Shown here: in pieces, positions 34,868 through 44,294 of the stretch
Layout of the letters: the number at the start of each line of letters is the position of its first letter
How positions within the stretch are numbered: the first letter of the stretch is position 1
DNA from: Angiostrongylus vasorum
Lineage: Eukaryota > Nematoda > Chromadorea > Rhabditida > Metastrongylidae
Reading direction: 5' to 3'
Length of the DNA: 64,000 nt
Assembly: GCA_018806985.1 (NCBI GenBank)
Contig: JADANN010000433.1
Span: forward strand, 1,488,001 to 1,552,000
The notes under the pieces: model-generated
What the model was told of the DNA's origin: nothing
Databases searched by the model: none
What the model saw: the letters and a program-made list of their open reading frames with translations, nothing else
Position numbers and translations under genes: made by a program

Positions 34868-35218
34868 GCATAAAGCATGAAAACGACAAGATGTTCGCTG
34901 TTGATCATACTTTCAGTGATGTGCCATGCATTCAATTACATTAAGCATCATGGAAGTGTTGGAACTTACACGGCCTACGTACATAGTTCTCATGTCCCTA
35001 GTGATTATGTACTTATGTGTATTTGGCCTTTACAGTCCTTGGCACCGGTTGCTGATCTGTCAGTTCAGTTTTCCTACCCTTCCAGACAAGTCATGGCGCT
35101 TTTTTGCAGACACCGGACAAAGTGAGGATTTGTTCGCACGAGGCACGTGGACGAACCAACGACCAAGTGTATATTGGAGGGCACCTCTAACCACTGCGCT
35201 ACATGCGCCATGAGCAGG
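34868..35218 (-). repeat. SINE family 1, expanded copy
   Basis: Tail end GCATAAAGCATG and head end GCACCTCTAACCACTGCGCT are both present, but the copy is about 60 bp longer than usual. There is extra sequence around 34985-35030 and a diverged centre (CCTACCCTTCCAGACAAG). Confidence 0.6.
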
Positions 35219-35224
35219 AGCGCG

Positions 35225-35753
35225 TGCATAGGACGAGCAGTACATGTGAAAGATGGGAACGAAAATTTCCAGAACAACAAACAATTTTTGAAAAGAAGCT
35301 AAAACTCGTTAAGAAGCACGAAATACTTTATGCATTATGGGCTTCAAACCTGCGTAATTTGGCGATATGCCGTGAGAAGTTAAACCGAATAGCCGAGCTG
35401 TGTAGTCTAACTGTTTATTGATTGGTCCAGCATTTTGAAGAATCAAAATACCAAGGACGGAATTTGACTAGTAATTTCTACAATTATTGCAAAATCCTAG
35501 GGTCTTTCTTTATCTAGTCATGACGTCCTAACTGAGGAGAGTCTCTATCAACAGATCTATCTAAACTGAGTTCTTGTTTTCCGCTCTTTTTTTTCCTTAA
35601 TCGCAGGAAACGCAGGAACCAGACCATGATTAAGAAGGCTGTCAATAAACTTTCTATGTACATAAGCTGGCTTAGACTCACTAGAGGACCATGAGCATAC
35701 AGATGTTTGATGACTGTACGACTTGAAACAAATGTAGACATAACAGATGAAAT
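35225..35753. other. intergenic, nothing recognised
   Basis: Nothing supported until the short-repeat tail of the RTE fragment. Confidence 0.4.
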
Positions 35754-37005
35754 TACTTACTTACTTACTTGGATACTTGGACAGTCCGTCTACACGAGTT
35801 GCTAAGACCCCATCACACTTGCCATTCGTTTCTTCCCCTCGCAATCGTCGTCTATGACGGTGCTTTCATTCCAGCATGGTGGCGCGTTGCGAGTCTCATA
35901 CAATGATCTGTAAGACAACTCCAGCTGCGAGGACAGCCGACTAACCTTGGTTACCAACACGTCCGACCAAAGTGTGGTTGGCTATCGTTAGGAACGCGTG
36001 CATTCTCGTGGAATCCACTGTGCAGTTCTTTTCGTCCATCCGTCGTCTTTTCCTTCCATTATGTGACCAGCCCATGTGTTTCGCTATCGATGTATATTCT
36101 CCAGGATCCCGAAAATATTATAAATTTCCAAGATCTGGGCTCCGCATTCCGGCAACACGTTGTGAATACCGGTTAACCTTCCGAATACTCGTTCAAGAGC
36201 TCTGTGTGTAATGCACAGTATTCTTGACATGGTTGAGGTATTAGCTCACGTCTCTGCTGCATAACAGATAGAAGAGCTGTTGAATCGAGAAGATGAGTTT
36301 TGTGTCTGTTAGCTGGTCAGTGACTTCTTTGAGAAGTCCGAATGCGGCCCAAGCTGCTCTCCTTCTTCTAATTCCCTCCTTCATGTTGTTCTCCATGATC
36401 ACTGATCGCACAAGGCATTCGTACGAGGTGATCTCTGAAACCAGAGAGCCATCCAGTTCAATTTTTTCCCCTGTTCCACCATGGATTTTCCATTAACTGA
36501 GTCATCTTCCGATTTATGCGTAGTCCGATGTTTTTTCGCGTTTCGTTAAAGGATAAAAAAAGGTAGAGCTCTCAGCGTTGATCAATCCCTGTGGGATGCG
36601 CCATGCATTCGAGTTCATTAAGCGTCGCTTGGAGGTGATTGAATGCATATCTGGCCTTTACAATAACTCGCGGTGGCCTACCGATGTATCGAGCCAGTGC
36701 TGCTATCCTCCCAGACAGGTCTAGTACCAATTTGCCGATCCCAGAGGGATGGAAGGCTTGGTGGGCCATGGGCGTGGGGATCGATTCCACATGCGTGTTG
36801 CAGGGCGCATCCGACCCCCTGCGCCACACTAGCCCTTTCGCGCTTCGTTGAGCTCACTAATCACCATCTGCTTCATTGGTAATTCTTGAGAAGATGACCA
36901 CTTCCTTGGCTTAAGGTGAAGAAGAAAGGTTTTATAGGAATTTTCCATCAGTACGTATGCCTTTCTCATCCCAATCGAGTAACTTCATTATCCATGTGCA
37001 TGTAT
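35754..37005 (-). mobile_element. RTE LINE (family A), 3' fragment with (TTAC)n tail, interrupted by a SINE
   Basis: Reading the minus strand, the RT palm region (CTCGATTGGGATGAGAAAGG near 36985; a GGAAAATTCCTATAAAACC block) leads through the C-terminal region to the 3' end, GTCCAAGTATCC then (AAGT)n at 35754-35772 on the complementary strand. A microsatellite tail is typical of RTE elements. It aligns with the plus-strand copy at 8140-9053. The element is 5'-truncated and split by a SINE at 36548-36836. Confidence 0.82.
36548..36836 (-). repeat. SINE family 1, full length, nested in the RTE, with 13-bp TSD
   Basis: This is a complete minus-strand copy from a GGGCTAGTGTGGCGCAGG head (box A) to a TTTTTTTATCCTTT-type tail. 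The direct repeats are ttcgcgtttcgtt (36535-36547) and ttcgcgcttcgtt (36837-36849), one mismatch. The RTE reading continues on both sides. Confidence 0.9.
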
Positions 37006-39850
37006 GATGTAGAATACATCAATAGTGGTGGAGGAGATAGTCACATCAATGGACTGGTGAGGCCCTTGATAGCCGACTTACAACGAGAATACGACAAGGT
37101 TACACATAATATGTAAGCTTGTGATAACATCAACTTATAATAGCCGCATAATGGGGTTAATGTGTTAAAAGGTACATGACAGTAGAATGAAGTTAATGTA
37201 CAACAGTGACCACGTGCAGTAAGAGTTAATAACTTGCATAATCTACATGGTGTAAAGCGTAAGATAGACAGGAGGACTATAAGAGCCCCAACGAGATGAA
37301 TAGGACATTGACTCATGAGGCCATTTAAATGTCTTCCTAAGAGGGTGTTTTGGCACAAGTCCAGAATATTTCGAGAACCTCCGTCCACTATCGCTTCTTC
37401 ATCTCTCGGCACCAGATTGGACAAAGGAAGAAGGCGCTCCTAAAGAACTTTTTGCCAGTCGTGCTACGGTACGCGTGAAGGCTTCGAGTAGAAATAACAC
37501 ACAAAAAGTTCCGATTACACAAAGAAGTTTGCACAACAAAGGTTGTTTGTTGGAAGCAAAGTTCCTGAGAATAAGAAGAAAGTATTTGGATATTCCAAGA
37601 TTGCAAAGTGATTTGAGGAACAGTGGATATGGTCATTAGCACAGGGAACGTGAGATAAAATGAAAGAATAGTAGCTATTCGAGGAATAGTTCCTATAAAT
37701 TATGTTAACTGGGGAAAAAAATGGATAAGAAACAGATTCAAAAGTTTCTACACGGATTCAAACTTAGAGGAATCGCCGTAAAACCGTTAACGGTCGCACA
37801 ATGCAAATCTATTGCAGTCGACGATGACCGCCGGAAGACGTTAACTGGAGATGATCGGTGCCAACAGTTTCAGAATATCACAAACATTACGCTTCCATGT
37901 GAATTCTGTGCGGTTGGTCTCCACGTGACATACTCAGTGGGAGACTCATAGAAAGCGGCTCTGAGGTAGGCGAAATCCGCCGAAAGGTCAGCTTGTTCGT
38001 GAATAAAGAATAAAAATAACACCTCGTGTTTGCTCAACAAGAATACGAAGGACAAACAAGAGTGCCAAGGCCAAGACTTTATGATTATTTAACGCATTAA
38101 TTAAGGGAGTGAAAAATAGTTCAATGTCATGGGGTTAGGGTTCTAGTGACCCGTTTCTTGACAGTACTGCAACATTCGGGAAAAAGTAGAGTTCTGGATT
38201 CCGTACTTCAAATAACCAAGTTTTGCTGAACATCGAACAAGTATTTTTACCTTTTAGCTTATATTTCCGAGTACTTCACTCTACTATTTCGTCAGCATTT
38301 TTTGCCATATGTGCGGGAAGTGAACGCACCGTCGATGGTTTGACTACGGCGCGGTACAAACAGAAAGCCCCTCGATTTTCACGGACTCGGCAAACTGGTA
38401 CTATACAACTCTAGAGGAATCCGCAACCTGATCTACGTCCTAGGGGTTCAACGAGGAATCACGATCGAGCGGCATTTAATAATATTTATGGAAAAGATCA
38501 TAGATTTAGATCGTCAAGCTGCAGTCTAATCCGAAGACCTTCGTGGATTATGCACAATGAACGAAATGAGAGAAGCGTTGGAATCGACATAATATGTGAA
38601 GTCAGGTCCTATAAATGAAAGAGATGGAAAACTTCTTGCCGCTACCACTTATCGCGTTCGAAACATGTTGTTTAATTTGTAGCTTTGGCTTTATTCTCTT
38701 GGCCAATAAGTTCTTACTCTACACTATCCTTAATGAAAAAACTAAGGAATATCTAGCTTTACTTGAGAGCCCTTTGGTGTAGCTCTTATCAAGACTAGAG
38801 GCTCTTTCGGTATCGCAGTTATGTGGACGAAGAGTGTCGTTTACAATTTTTGCTTTATGCACTACCTTTGTTTTTATAGTGACAACTCCTTTCGAGCTGG
38901 TCATCAGGTAGTTTCTTCTTGTTCGCAAGTAGAAGATGTTTAATAAATCAAGTACAGAAAAGGGTTACAGTGATGATTCTAGGAACATCCTTCATCTGTT
39001 TATGAGGAGTTCAATGTTATTTAGCCATTCGCATACCCAGCGGCCATTCCGTTTATTCTCAAAAGAGAGTTCTATGGAGGTGTTGCGCTTTGGGACAGAA
39101 GCATAGTCTCCATTCTCGTTTAGGTTCCCTCACTCAGGGATTCTAGATTCTCATTAAGTCCCTTATTCCAGAGTTCTAGATATTCTTCGTTCCAACAGCA
39201 GCCTTTATACTGGTGGTGTAGATCTCATTTTGACGTCGAAAATGGAGATTGGACATGGCCTACTGAAGGTTCTCCTCTTAGTGGAATTGATATGGAATAG
39301 TACTTATATTTCGTGACGAGACCTTATCTCCATGAATGATAATGATCTCTTCACTACGTGAGAGTTTGTTGACAATTTCGCTGCTCTTTTCTTACAGTTC
39401 TTTCGCCTGAGCCCCATAAGGTTGTTACAAATCTTTATTCCGCCTAACATTTCGGCAGTTTCGTTTTCTATGAGGACCCGACAGTTCGTATCCGCGGTCC
39501 ACAGCACTTGTTCCTTCTGGCCATGTGGATCTTCGCTGTCTACAATTTCAGTAGAGAGTAGTACTGCAGGAATGAACTAATATCATCCAGTACTATATTT
39601 CACCAATTTGACTTCACGTGGCAGTTCTGAGGTTACAGGACAGGACTATGTTGGTCGTTTGCCTACCAAAATTATTTGTTTTTATGATACCACTCTGTCT
39701 TGCAACAGCTGGACTAATAGTAGTCGACATAGCAGAGCAAGACTTTCAATACCAACTTTCACTTGCGCTTTGCATGGTCAATCGATGTTTAGGTTTAGTG
39801 AAGTTAAATGTAATAATGTTCCGATCCAGTTGTGCTTTTCTACTTTTTTT
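37006..39850. other. intergenic; short unassigned open frames only
   Basis: The plus-strand frame at 37721-37951 starts with an FKLRG-containing stretch. The minus-strand frames at 39304-39507 and 38719-38928 look like fragments of something older. None could be assigned to a family or joined into a gene. Confidence 0.4.
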
Positions 39851-39854
39851 CAGT

Positions 39855-39968
39855 TGTAAGGGCCATACCTGCATTCAATCACCTCCAAACGATGCTTAAT
39901 GAAGTCGAATGCATGGCGCATCCCTCAGGGATTGATCAGCGCCGAGAGCTTCATCCTTTTTATCCCTT
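39855..39968 (+). repeat. SINE family 1, 3' end only, well preserved
   Basis: GCATTCAATCACCTCCAAAC, GAAGTCGAATGCATGGCGC, GATCAGCGCCGAGAGC, then CATCCTTTTTATCC. It abuts the next repeat within a few bases. Confidence 0.72.
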
Positions 39969-39971
39969 AAC

Positions 39972-40275
39972 AGGGGAAGCTGAGAAGGAGTCCGGCGTTT
40001 CTATCAGTAAGCTAAGCTAAGAGTAAACCAAAACCAAGATCCACCACTGTCCTGGTATCGAACTAGTCGCATAGTGGCAAATATCCTTCTGATCCACAAG
40101 GGCGGCGACTGCCCGTGGTGGTGATGACCTAAGGCAGACTTTGGCAATGCTGACCTTGGGACTCCAGAGAACCACAATGACTAAACCAGCACAACTCCAA
40201 AAAAAATGGAGACTATGTTGGGGTTCGCACAGCCACCACCAATGACGATGGGCCATCCAAGTGTCCAAGTAAGTA
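39972..40275 (+). mobile_element. short non-autonomous element N, copy 1 (RTE-like 3' end)
   Basis: It aligns over its whole length with 53732-53980 and 62480-62762: GATCCACCACTGTCCTGG, GGGCGGCGACTGCC, GTGGTGGTGATGACC, CAGAGAACCACAATG. Its 3' end, GTCCAAGTAAGTAA, is nearly the same as that of the RTE family A copy at 35754 (GTCCAAGTATCC then AAGTAAGTAA). It therefore probably uses that LINE's machinery. No coding capacity. Confidence 0.7.
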
Positions 40276-40670
40276 ACACATGGCGTTTACAACTTCATAG
40301 TGACTAAGGTCGTGAATTCAGGTCTATGTCCCTCTTGCCCTAATCTTCTAATTCGGTTATTGGACACTGTTCATGCATTATCGTAACCGGATAGTGATAT
40401 CTGACCCACGGAGACATTTCTCGCTGGGACAAGCATCTTCACTGGAGTGCTCTCGTATCTTAATATGCTTGGCATTTTATATAGAATCTTCCGTATTGTG
40501 CGTTAACATGCTTAGGTCTTTAAAATGAAGCTTCACCTCTTACTCATTAGAACACTTATCCTCGATTATAATTCTGACCTGGTTTGCATTGTTTTGTACT
40601 AGTAATCAGCGGAATTTCGTACTCAACACTGAAGTTGATTGTTTTGGATTGCATTTGAAACATCGTTGAA

Positions 40671-40682
40671 TATTTCTAGATA
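40671..40682 (+). promoter_or_regulatory. probable splice or trans-splice acceptor before the IWS1 start
   Basis: TATTTCTAG (40671-40679) matches the nematode 3' splice consensus reasonably well and lies three bases before the ATG. Either a spliced leader or a 5'-UTR exon could be joined here. Confidence 0.5.
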
Positions 40683-42419
40683 ATGGATGAAGACCATTCT
40701 CCATTGAACGGTTCCATATCTCCATCCAGGGAGGATCCTGAATCTCAACATCATGACGATCTATCCTTACCAGATTACCAGTACGGTCAGTCTCCGAAAG
40801 AGTCCAATGATGGAGGATCTTCGCGTGACTATGACAGGGTTCTATCACCACCTCAACATAGCCCTGTTGGGTCAGCGTCACATGTTTCTGCGCCATCTTC
40901 ACCAAATTCTTTTGGGCAAGATGAGGAATTCGTGGGCGAATTCGATGCTGGCAGTCCTAACGTTCCTTGTTCTCCTGAAGGTGATCCGTCTGAAGACAAT
41001 GATGTTAAATCTGAGTCACGTCATCCACTATCGCCTACGTCTTCGTTAGACGCTAGTAAGCCGTCACCGTCGCATTCACCACAGCGAGAGAACTTTTCTC
41101 AGTCCCCTCATGATTGCAACACTCGAACAGAAAAAAGCTACACGAGTGACGTGAGTGATGCCTCTGGTGATGATGAAAATGTTACTAGGAAACCACAAAA
41201 TGATGGCAAAGATGATGATGATGAAGAAGAAGAAATTAGGCGGGAACACGATGAAAGTTCCGATGACAATGATGGAGATGATTCAAGCGAAAGGAAGAAT
41301 TTACTAGATTCGGATGATTCTGATGATGATCTTGATGATGAGCAACGGAAAAAGAAGCTAGGAAACCTCATTGTAAATATTTTTGGAGAAGATATTGAAG
41401 AAGATGCTGATGCGTCACGTGATGACGATGAAGATGTCCAAGGGCAACATGGGGAACACGCGGAAGTCGATCAAGATGATTATGATGGTGCTGAAAAGGT
41501 TGACAGAAGGGCACCTGGATTCGAATGGGACTTCGATTTGATGTTACGAGAAAAGAAAGCGGAACGAAAGAGGAAGAGAAGACGGCGCGATACCGGTATC
41601 GACATCATTAACGATGATGATGGACTCATTGCTCATATGGTCAACGCAATGAAAAACGCTGCTAAAGAGGATCGCTATTCAAACACTGAACGAAAGCCAG
41701 CACTCAAGAAAAGGAAGATGCTTCATGATGTGAAAATGATGTTACTAAGGATGGATATGCTGGAAGCTATGATCGATGGTGGTATGATGAGTGCCGTCTC
41801 AGAATGGCTCGCTCCCTTGCCTGACAAGAGTTTGCCGGCTCTTGAAATTAGAACTGAACTACTGAAGATTTTGTCTGGATTTGGAAATTTAGACCAGGGA
41901 GTGCTGAAGCAGTCCGGTCTGGGTAGAGCAGTTATGTTGTTGTATAAACACCCGCGAGAAACGAAGGAAAATAAGGCAATGGCAGCGCATATCATCAGGG
42001 AATGGTCAAGACCGATCTTCCAGCTGGACACTGACTTTCGCTCTGTATCACGCGAGGAACGAGTTCAAAGAGACTTAGAACATATGTCAAGTGCGAAGAA
42101 AAAGCGATTGAGTGGAGAGTTGGGACCGTCTGATCTTTCTGCTGCACCTGCAAAACCATTGGAACCTTCTGATCTTTCTTCCGAACCTACGAAGTCAAAA
42201 GGGCGCGAGATAACCAGAGCTCGTGTGCCTCGACCTTCTACAAAGGACTACGTTGTACGACCAAAGTCGAACGTAGAGGGCGAGTTTAAGGGTGAGCGGA
42301 AAGGTAAAGCTTTCGCCCGGCTCGACAAGACACAACGTGAATTCTTGGAGAGGACGAAACGTGTGAAGGCTACACGTGCAGTGGGGGTCTCACTGCAAGG
42401 ACGAAATTTGGCGCTATGA
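40683..42419 (+). CDS. iws-1: IWS1/Spn1 transcription elongation factor (TFIIS N-terminal domain), intronless
   Basis: IWS1 binds SPT6 and elongating RNA polymerase II in the nucleus and helps recruit mRNA-processing and chromatin factors. The single 578-codon frame is intact. Residues 1-~270 are a disordered, Ser/Pro- then Asp/Glu-rich tail (runs such as DGKDDDDEEEEI). The conserved region starts near residue 276 (PGFEWDFDLMLREKKAE), followed by a basic cluster RKRKRRRR. The TND/LW helical domain spans ~305-445 (ERKPALKKRKMLHDVKMM, MMSAVSEWLAPLPDKSLPAL, LKQSGLGRAVMLLYKHP, IIREWSRPIF). A basic C-terminus follows (RVPRPSTKDYVVRPKS; ending GVSLQGRNLAL). The ATG follows a TTTCTAG acceptor and no other in-frame start fits. 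An AATAAA lies at 42453-42458. The lack of any intron in 1.7 kb is unusual beside the intron-rich kinase and RIG-4 genes, so a retrocopy that has kept its frame is possible; no poly(A) tract or target-site duplication was seen. Confidence 0.95.
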   Translation: MDEDHSPLNGSISPSREDPESQHHDDLSLPDYQYGQSPKESNDGGSSRDYDRVLSPPQHSPVGSASHVSAPSSPNSFGQDEEFVGEFDAGSPNVPCSPEGDPSEDNDVKSESRHPLSPTSSLDASKPSPSHSPQRENFSQSPHDCNTRTEKSYTSDVSDASGDDENVTRKPQNDGKDDDDEEEEIRREHDESSDDNDGDDSSERKNLLDSDDSDDDLDDEQRKKKLGNLIVNIFGEDIEEDADASRDDDEDVQGQHGEHAEVDQDDYDGAEKVDRRAPGFEWDFDLMLREKKAERKRKRRRRDTGIDIINDDDGLIAHMVNAMKNAAKEDRYSNTERKPALKKRKMLHDVKMMLLRMDMLEAMIDGGMMSAVSEWLAPLPDKSLPALEIRTELLKILSGFGNLDQGVLKQSGLGRAVMLLYKHPRETKENKAMAAHIIREWSRPIFQLDTDFRSVSREERVQRDLEHMSSAKKKRLSGELGPSDLSAAPAKPLEPSDLSSEPTKSKGREITRARVPRPSTKDYVVRPKSNVEGEFKGERKGKAFARLDKTQREFLERTKRVKATRAVGVSLQGRNLAL

Positions 42420-42452
42420 TAGTACTTAGCTAATCCATTATAAAAATTAATA

Positions 42453-42458
42453 ATAAAT
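42453..42458 (+). promoter_or_regulatory. poly(A) signal AATAAA of the IWS1 gene
   Basis: A canonical hexamer 34 bp after the stop codon, implying a very short 3' UTR, as is common in nematodes. Confidence 0.6.
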
Positions 42459-42459
42459 C

Positions 42460-43154
42460 ATAAAGAACATGTAATGAGCTACCACCAGAATCCGTACTAT
42501 GTGTTCTTTCTTATACTCATAGCTCCCGAAATGTATTGCAAGAAGCTCCGGTAATTTTCCTCATAACTTTTGAAATCAGTACGCTTCTTATTTCATTATG
42601 TCGTGTAATAATGAAGAGGTGAACTTGCAATGTTTCTTTTCTTGTATTTTATTGCTATAAATTATGGTCATTACTGCAATCACCTGAAGTGATTTCGTTA
42701 ATATGTAGTAGTGAGGCTTGATTTTTGTTGATGCTTATGTCTACTTTCATAGAACACCATGATTTTCCAAACTAATGTATACCGTAGTCAACGTTTACTA
42801 ATCTTAGTGTGTAGATTAACGAGAAAAGTGGCTACAGCATTGAAACTTTGAAGTAAGAGTGATTTGACCACTACAAATGCTATGTGTCCACGTGAACGAC
42901 CGTGTTACGAATTTGTGTTACGAAATGCTGTATGGATCCATTCAGTTGTATCGTGTCCGTCTATAAACATCTCGCTTCACAATGTGAAAGAACTATTGTT
43001 TATTCTTGATGTTTGTTCAAAGCAATCGAACAAGCAAAACGGCTGTTTAGACAAGCACGTGGAGATATGTTGAGCTGTCTGTAGTCTTTTAGAAACAATA
43101 AATTACTTTTACTGTACGAGCTTCCAATACATTTTAATTACTAACATCATATAA
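42460..43154. other. intergenic, nothing recognised
   Basis: The 69-codon frame at 42864-43073 has no family features. Confidence 0.4.
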
Positions 43155-43423
43155 AGGGTAAAGAGGAAGTTTTCGCCGTTGATCAATCCCTGAGGGATGC
43201 GCATACATTCAACTACGTTAAGCATTATTAGAGGTGACTAGATGCATAGCTGACCTTTACAATGACTCGCGGTGGCCTACCGGTGCATAGACCCAGTGCT
43301 GCTATCCTCCCAGACAAGTCTGTTTGCCGACTCCGGGGGATGGAGGGATTGGTTGGTCTTGGGTGCGGGGATCGATCCCATGTGTATTGCAGGGCGCCTA
43401 CGACCACTACGCTACAAGCGCTC
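43155..43423 (-). repeat. SINE family 1, full length
   Basis: The plus strand shows TTTTCGCCGTTGATCAATCC at the tail end, GCTATCCTCCCAGACAAGTC in the body, GGGGATCGATCCCATG (box B complement) and TACGACCACTACGCTACAAG (head). Confidence 0.78.
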
Positions 43424-43715
43424 TACTGCGCAATCCGCAGCTCTGTAAAAAGATTACATAGCATATCTAAAGTTAGTTTTAGATGAATGGAATTTATGTA
43501 CGCCGAATTTTCTCCCTCATTTAATTTCTCGTTCCTATGTGATCAAAGTTTTAGATACGAACTTTGTAATCGGCAATCTGCTTAGAACTAGTTATTTTTT
43601 ATCTGCTGCGTATTGGTGGACTAAGTCGTATTCTGTTTTATTCCTAGTCCAGTTCTTCTTTCTGTTTCGTTATACGCTGCGATTTCGAAGTGTGGTGCTA
43701 TATTTTAACTTATTA

Positions 43716-43922
43716 TTTACTGCCTACTCTTTTTAATGGCAGGGTATATTGCTGATGGCAAAAGATCGATAGAACTATCTGAGAGACAGCCGAAACGAAG
43801 GATCCGCATGGTGTGGTGGTGACCGCGTTACTCACCGGAAAGGACAATAGCGCGTTCGTTCTCCACCGCAGACACCTGCGGACCGGAGTTTTGCAAATAC
43901 CTCAGCATCATTGAAGTTATGG
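43716..43922 (+). repeat. family 2 repeat with short left terminus
   Basis: TTATTTACTGCCTACTC, GGCAGGGTATATTGCTGATG, GATCGATAGAACTATCTGAG, CGCATGGTGTGGTGGTGAC, ending AAATACCTCAGCATCATTG. Confidence 0.66.
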
Positions 43923-43976
43923 TGCTATATGTTTACCAAGATTACAAAAATATCAAAGGCCAACTTAATTTCGCGG

Positions 43977-44047
43977 TGAATGTCGCGTAGTGGTTACGGG
44001 TGTCCTTCAATACACATCCTTGGTCCGATCCATCCTAGGGTCGACCA
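43977..44047 (+). repeat. SINE family 1, head fragment
   Basis: GAATGTCGCGTAGTGGTTAC (box A) and TTGGTCCGATCC (box B-like); the body is lost. An isolated head suggests a 3' deletion rather than retroposition. Confidence 0.45.
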
Positions 44048-44294
44048 TGTATGCTCAACCAGCATTCAACGACAATCTTGAAGAACAGAAAGTCCTCACG
44101 CTTCATCTGGAACTAAGCGCAAATTCAAACAAATTCATTATGGTTGCGAGAAAACCTTTTAAAAAGTGATAGAATCTGCAAAATAAGTTAACATGTCACA
44201 GTCAAGAATGAATTTGATTTCGGGAAGGGATCAATCGAGCAATCGAGTACTCATAGTACTTATATCAATTAACTGGAAAGTAGGTGGAAGGTAT

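Noticed and set aside
36572..36829. Open frames of 60-130 codons repeated at 597-980, 9823-10113, 28655-29005 and elsewhere with similar peptides (MAHQAFHPSG type)
   Set aside because: They are fortuitous frames across SINE family 1; the shared peptides reflect the shared repeat, not a protein family.
37721..37951. ORF beginning with an FKLRG stretch, faintly like the N-terminus of DNA polymerase epsilon subunit 2
   Set aside because: The similarity is a handful of residues, there is no good donor, and no following POLE2 exons are visible.
39304..39507. Minus-strand frame containing WTADTNCRVLIENETAEM, suspected transposon remnant
   Set aside because: I could not match it to any transposase or RT motif or extend it convincingly.
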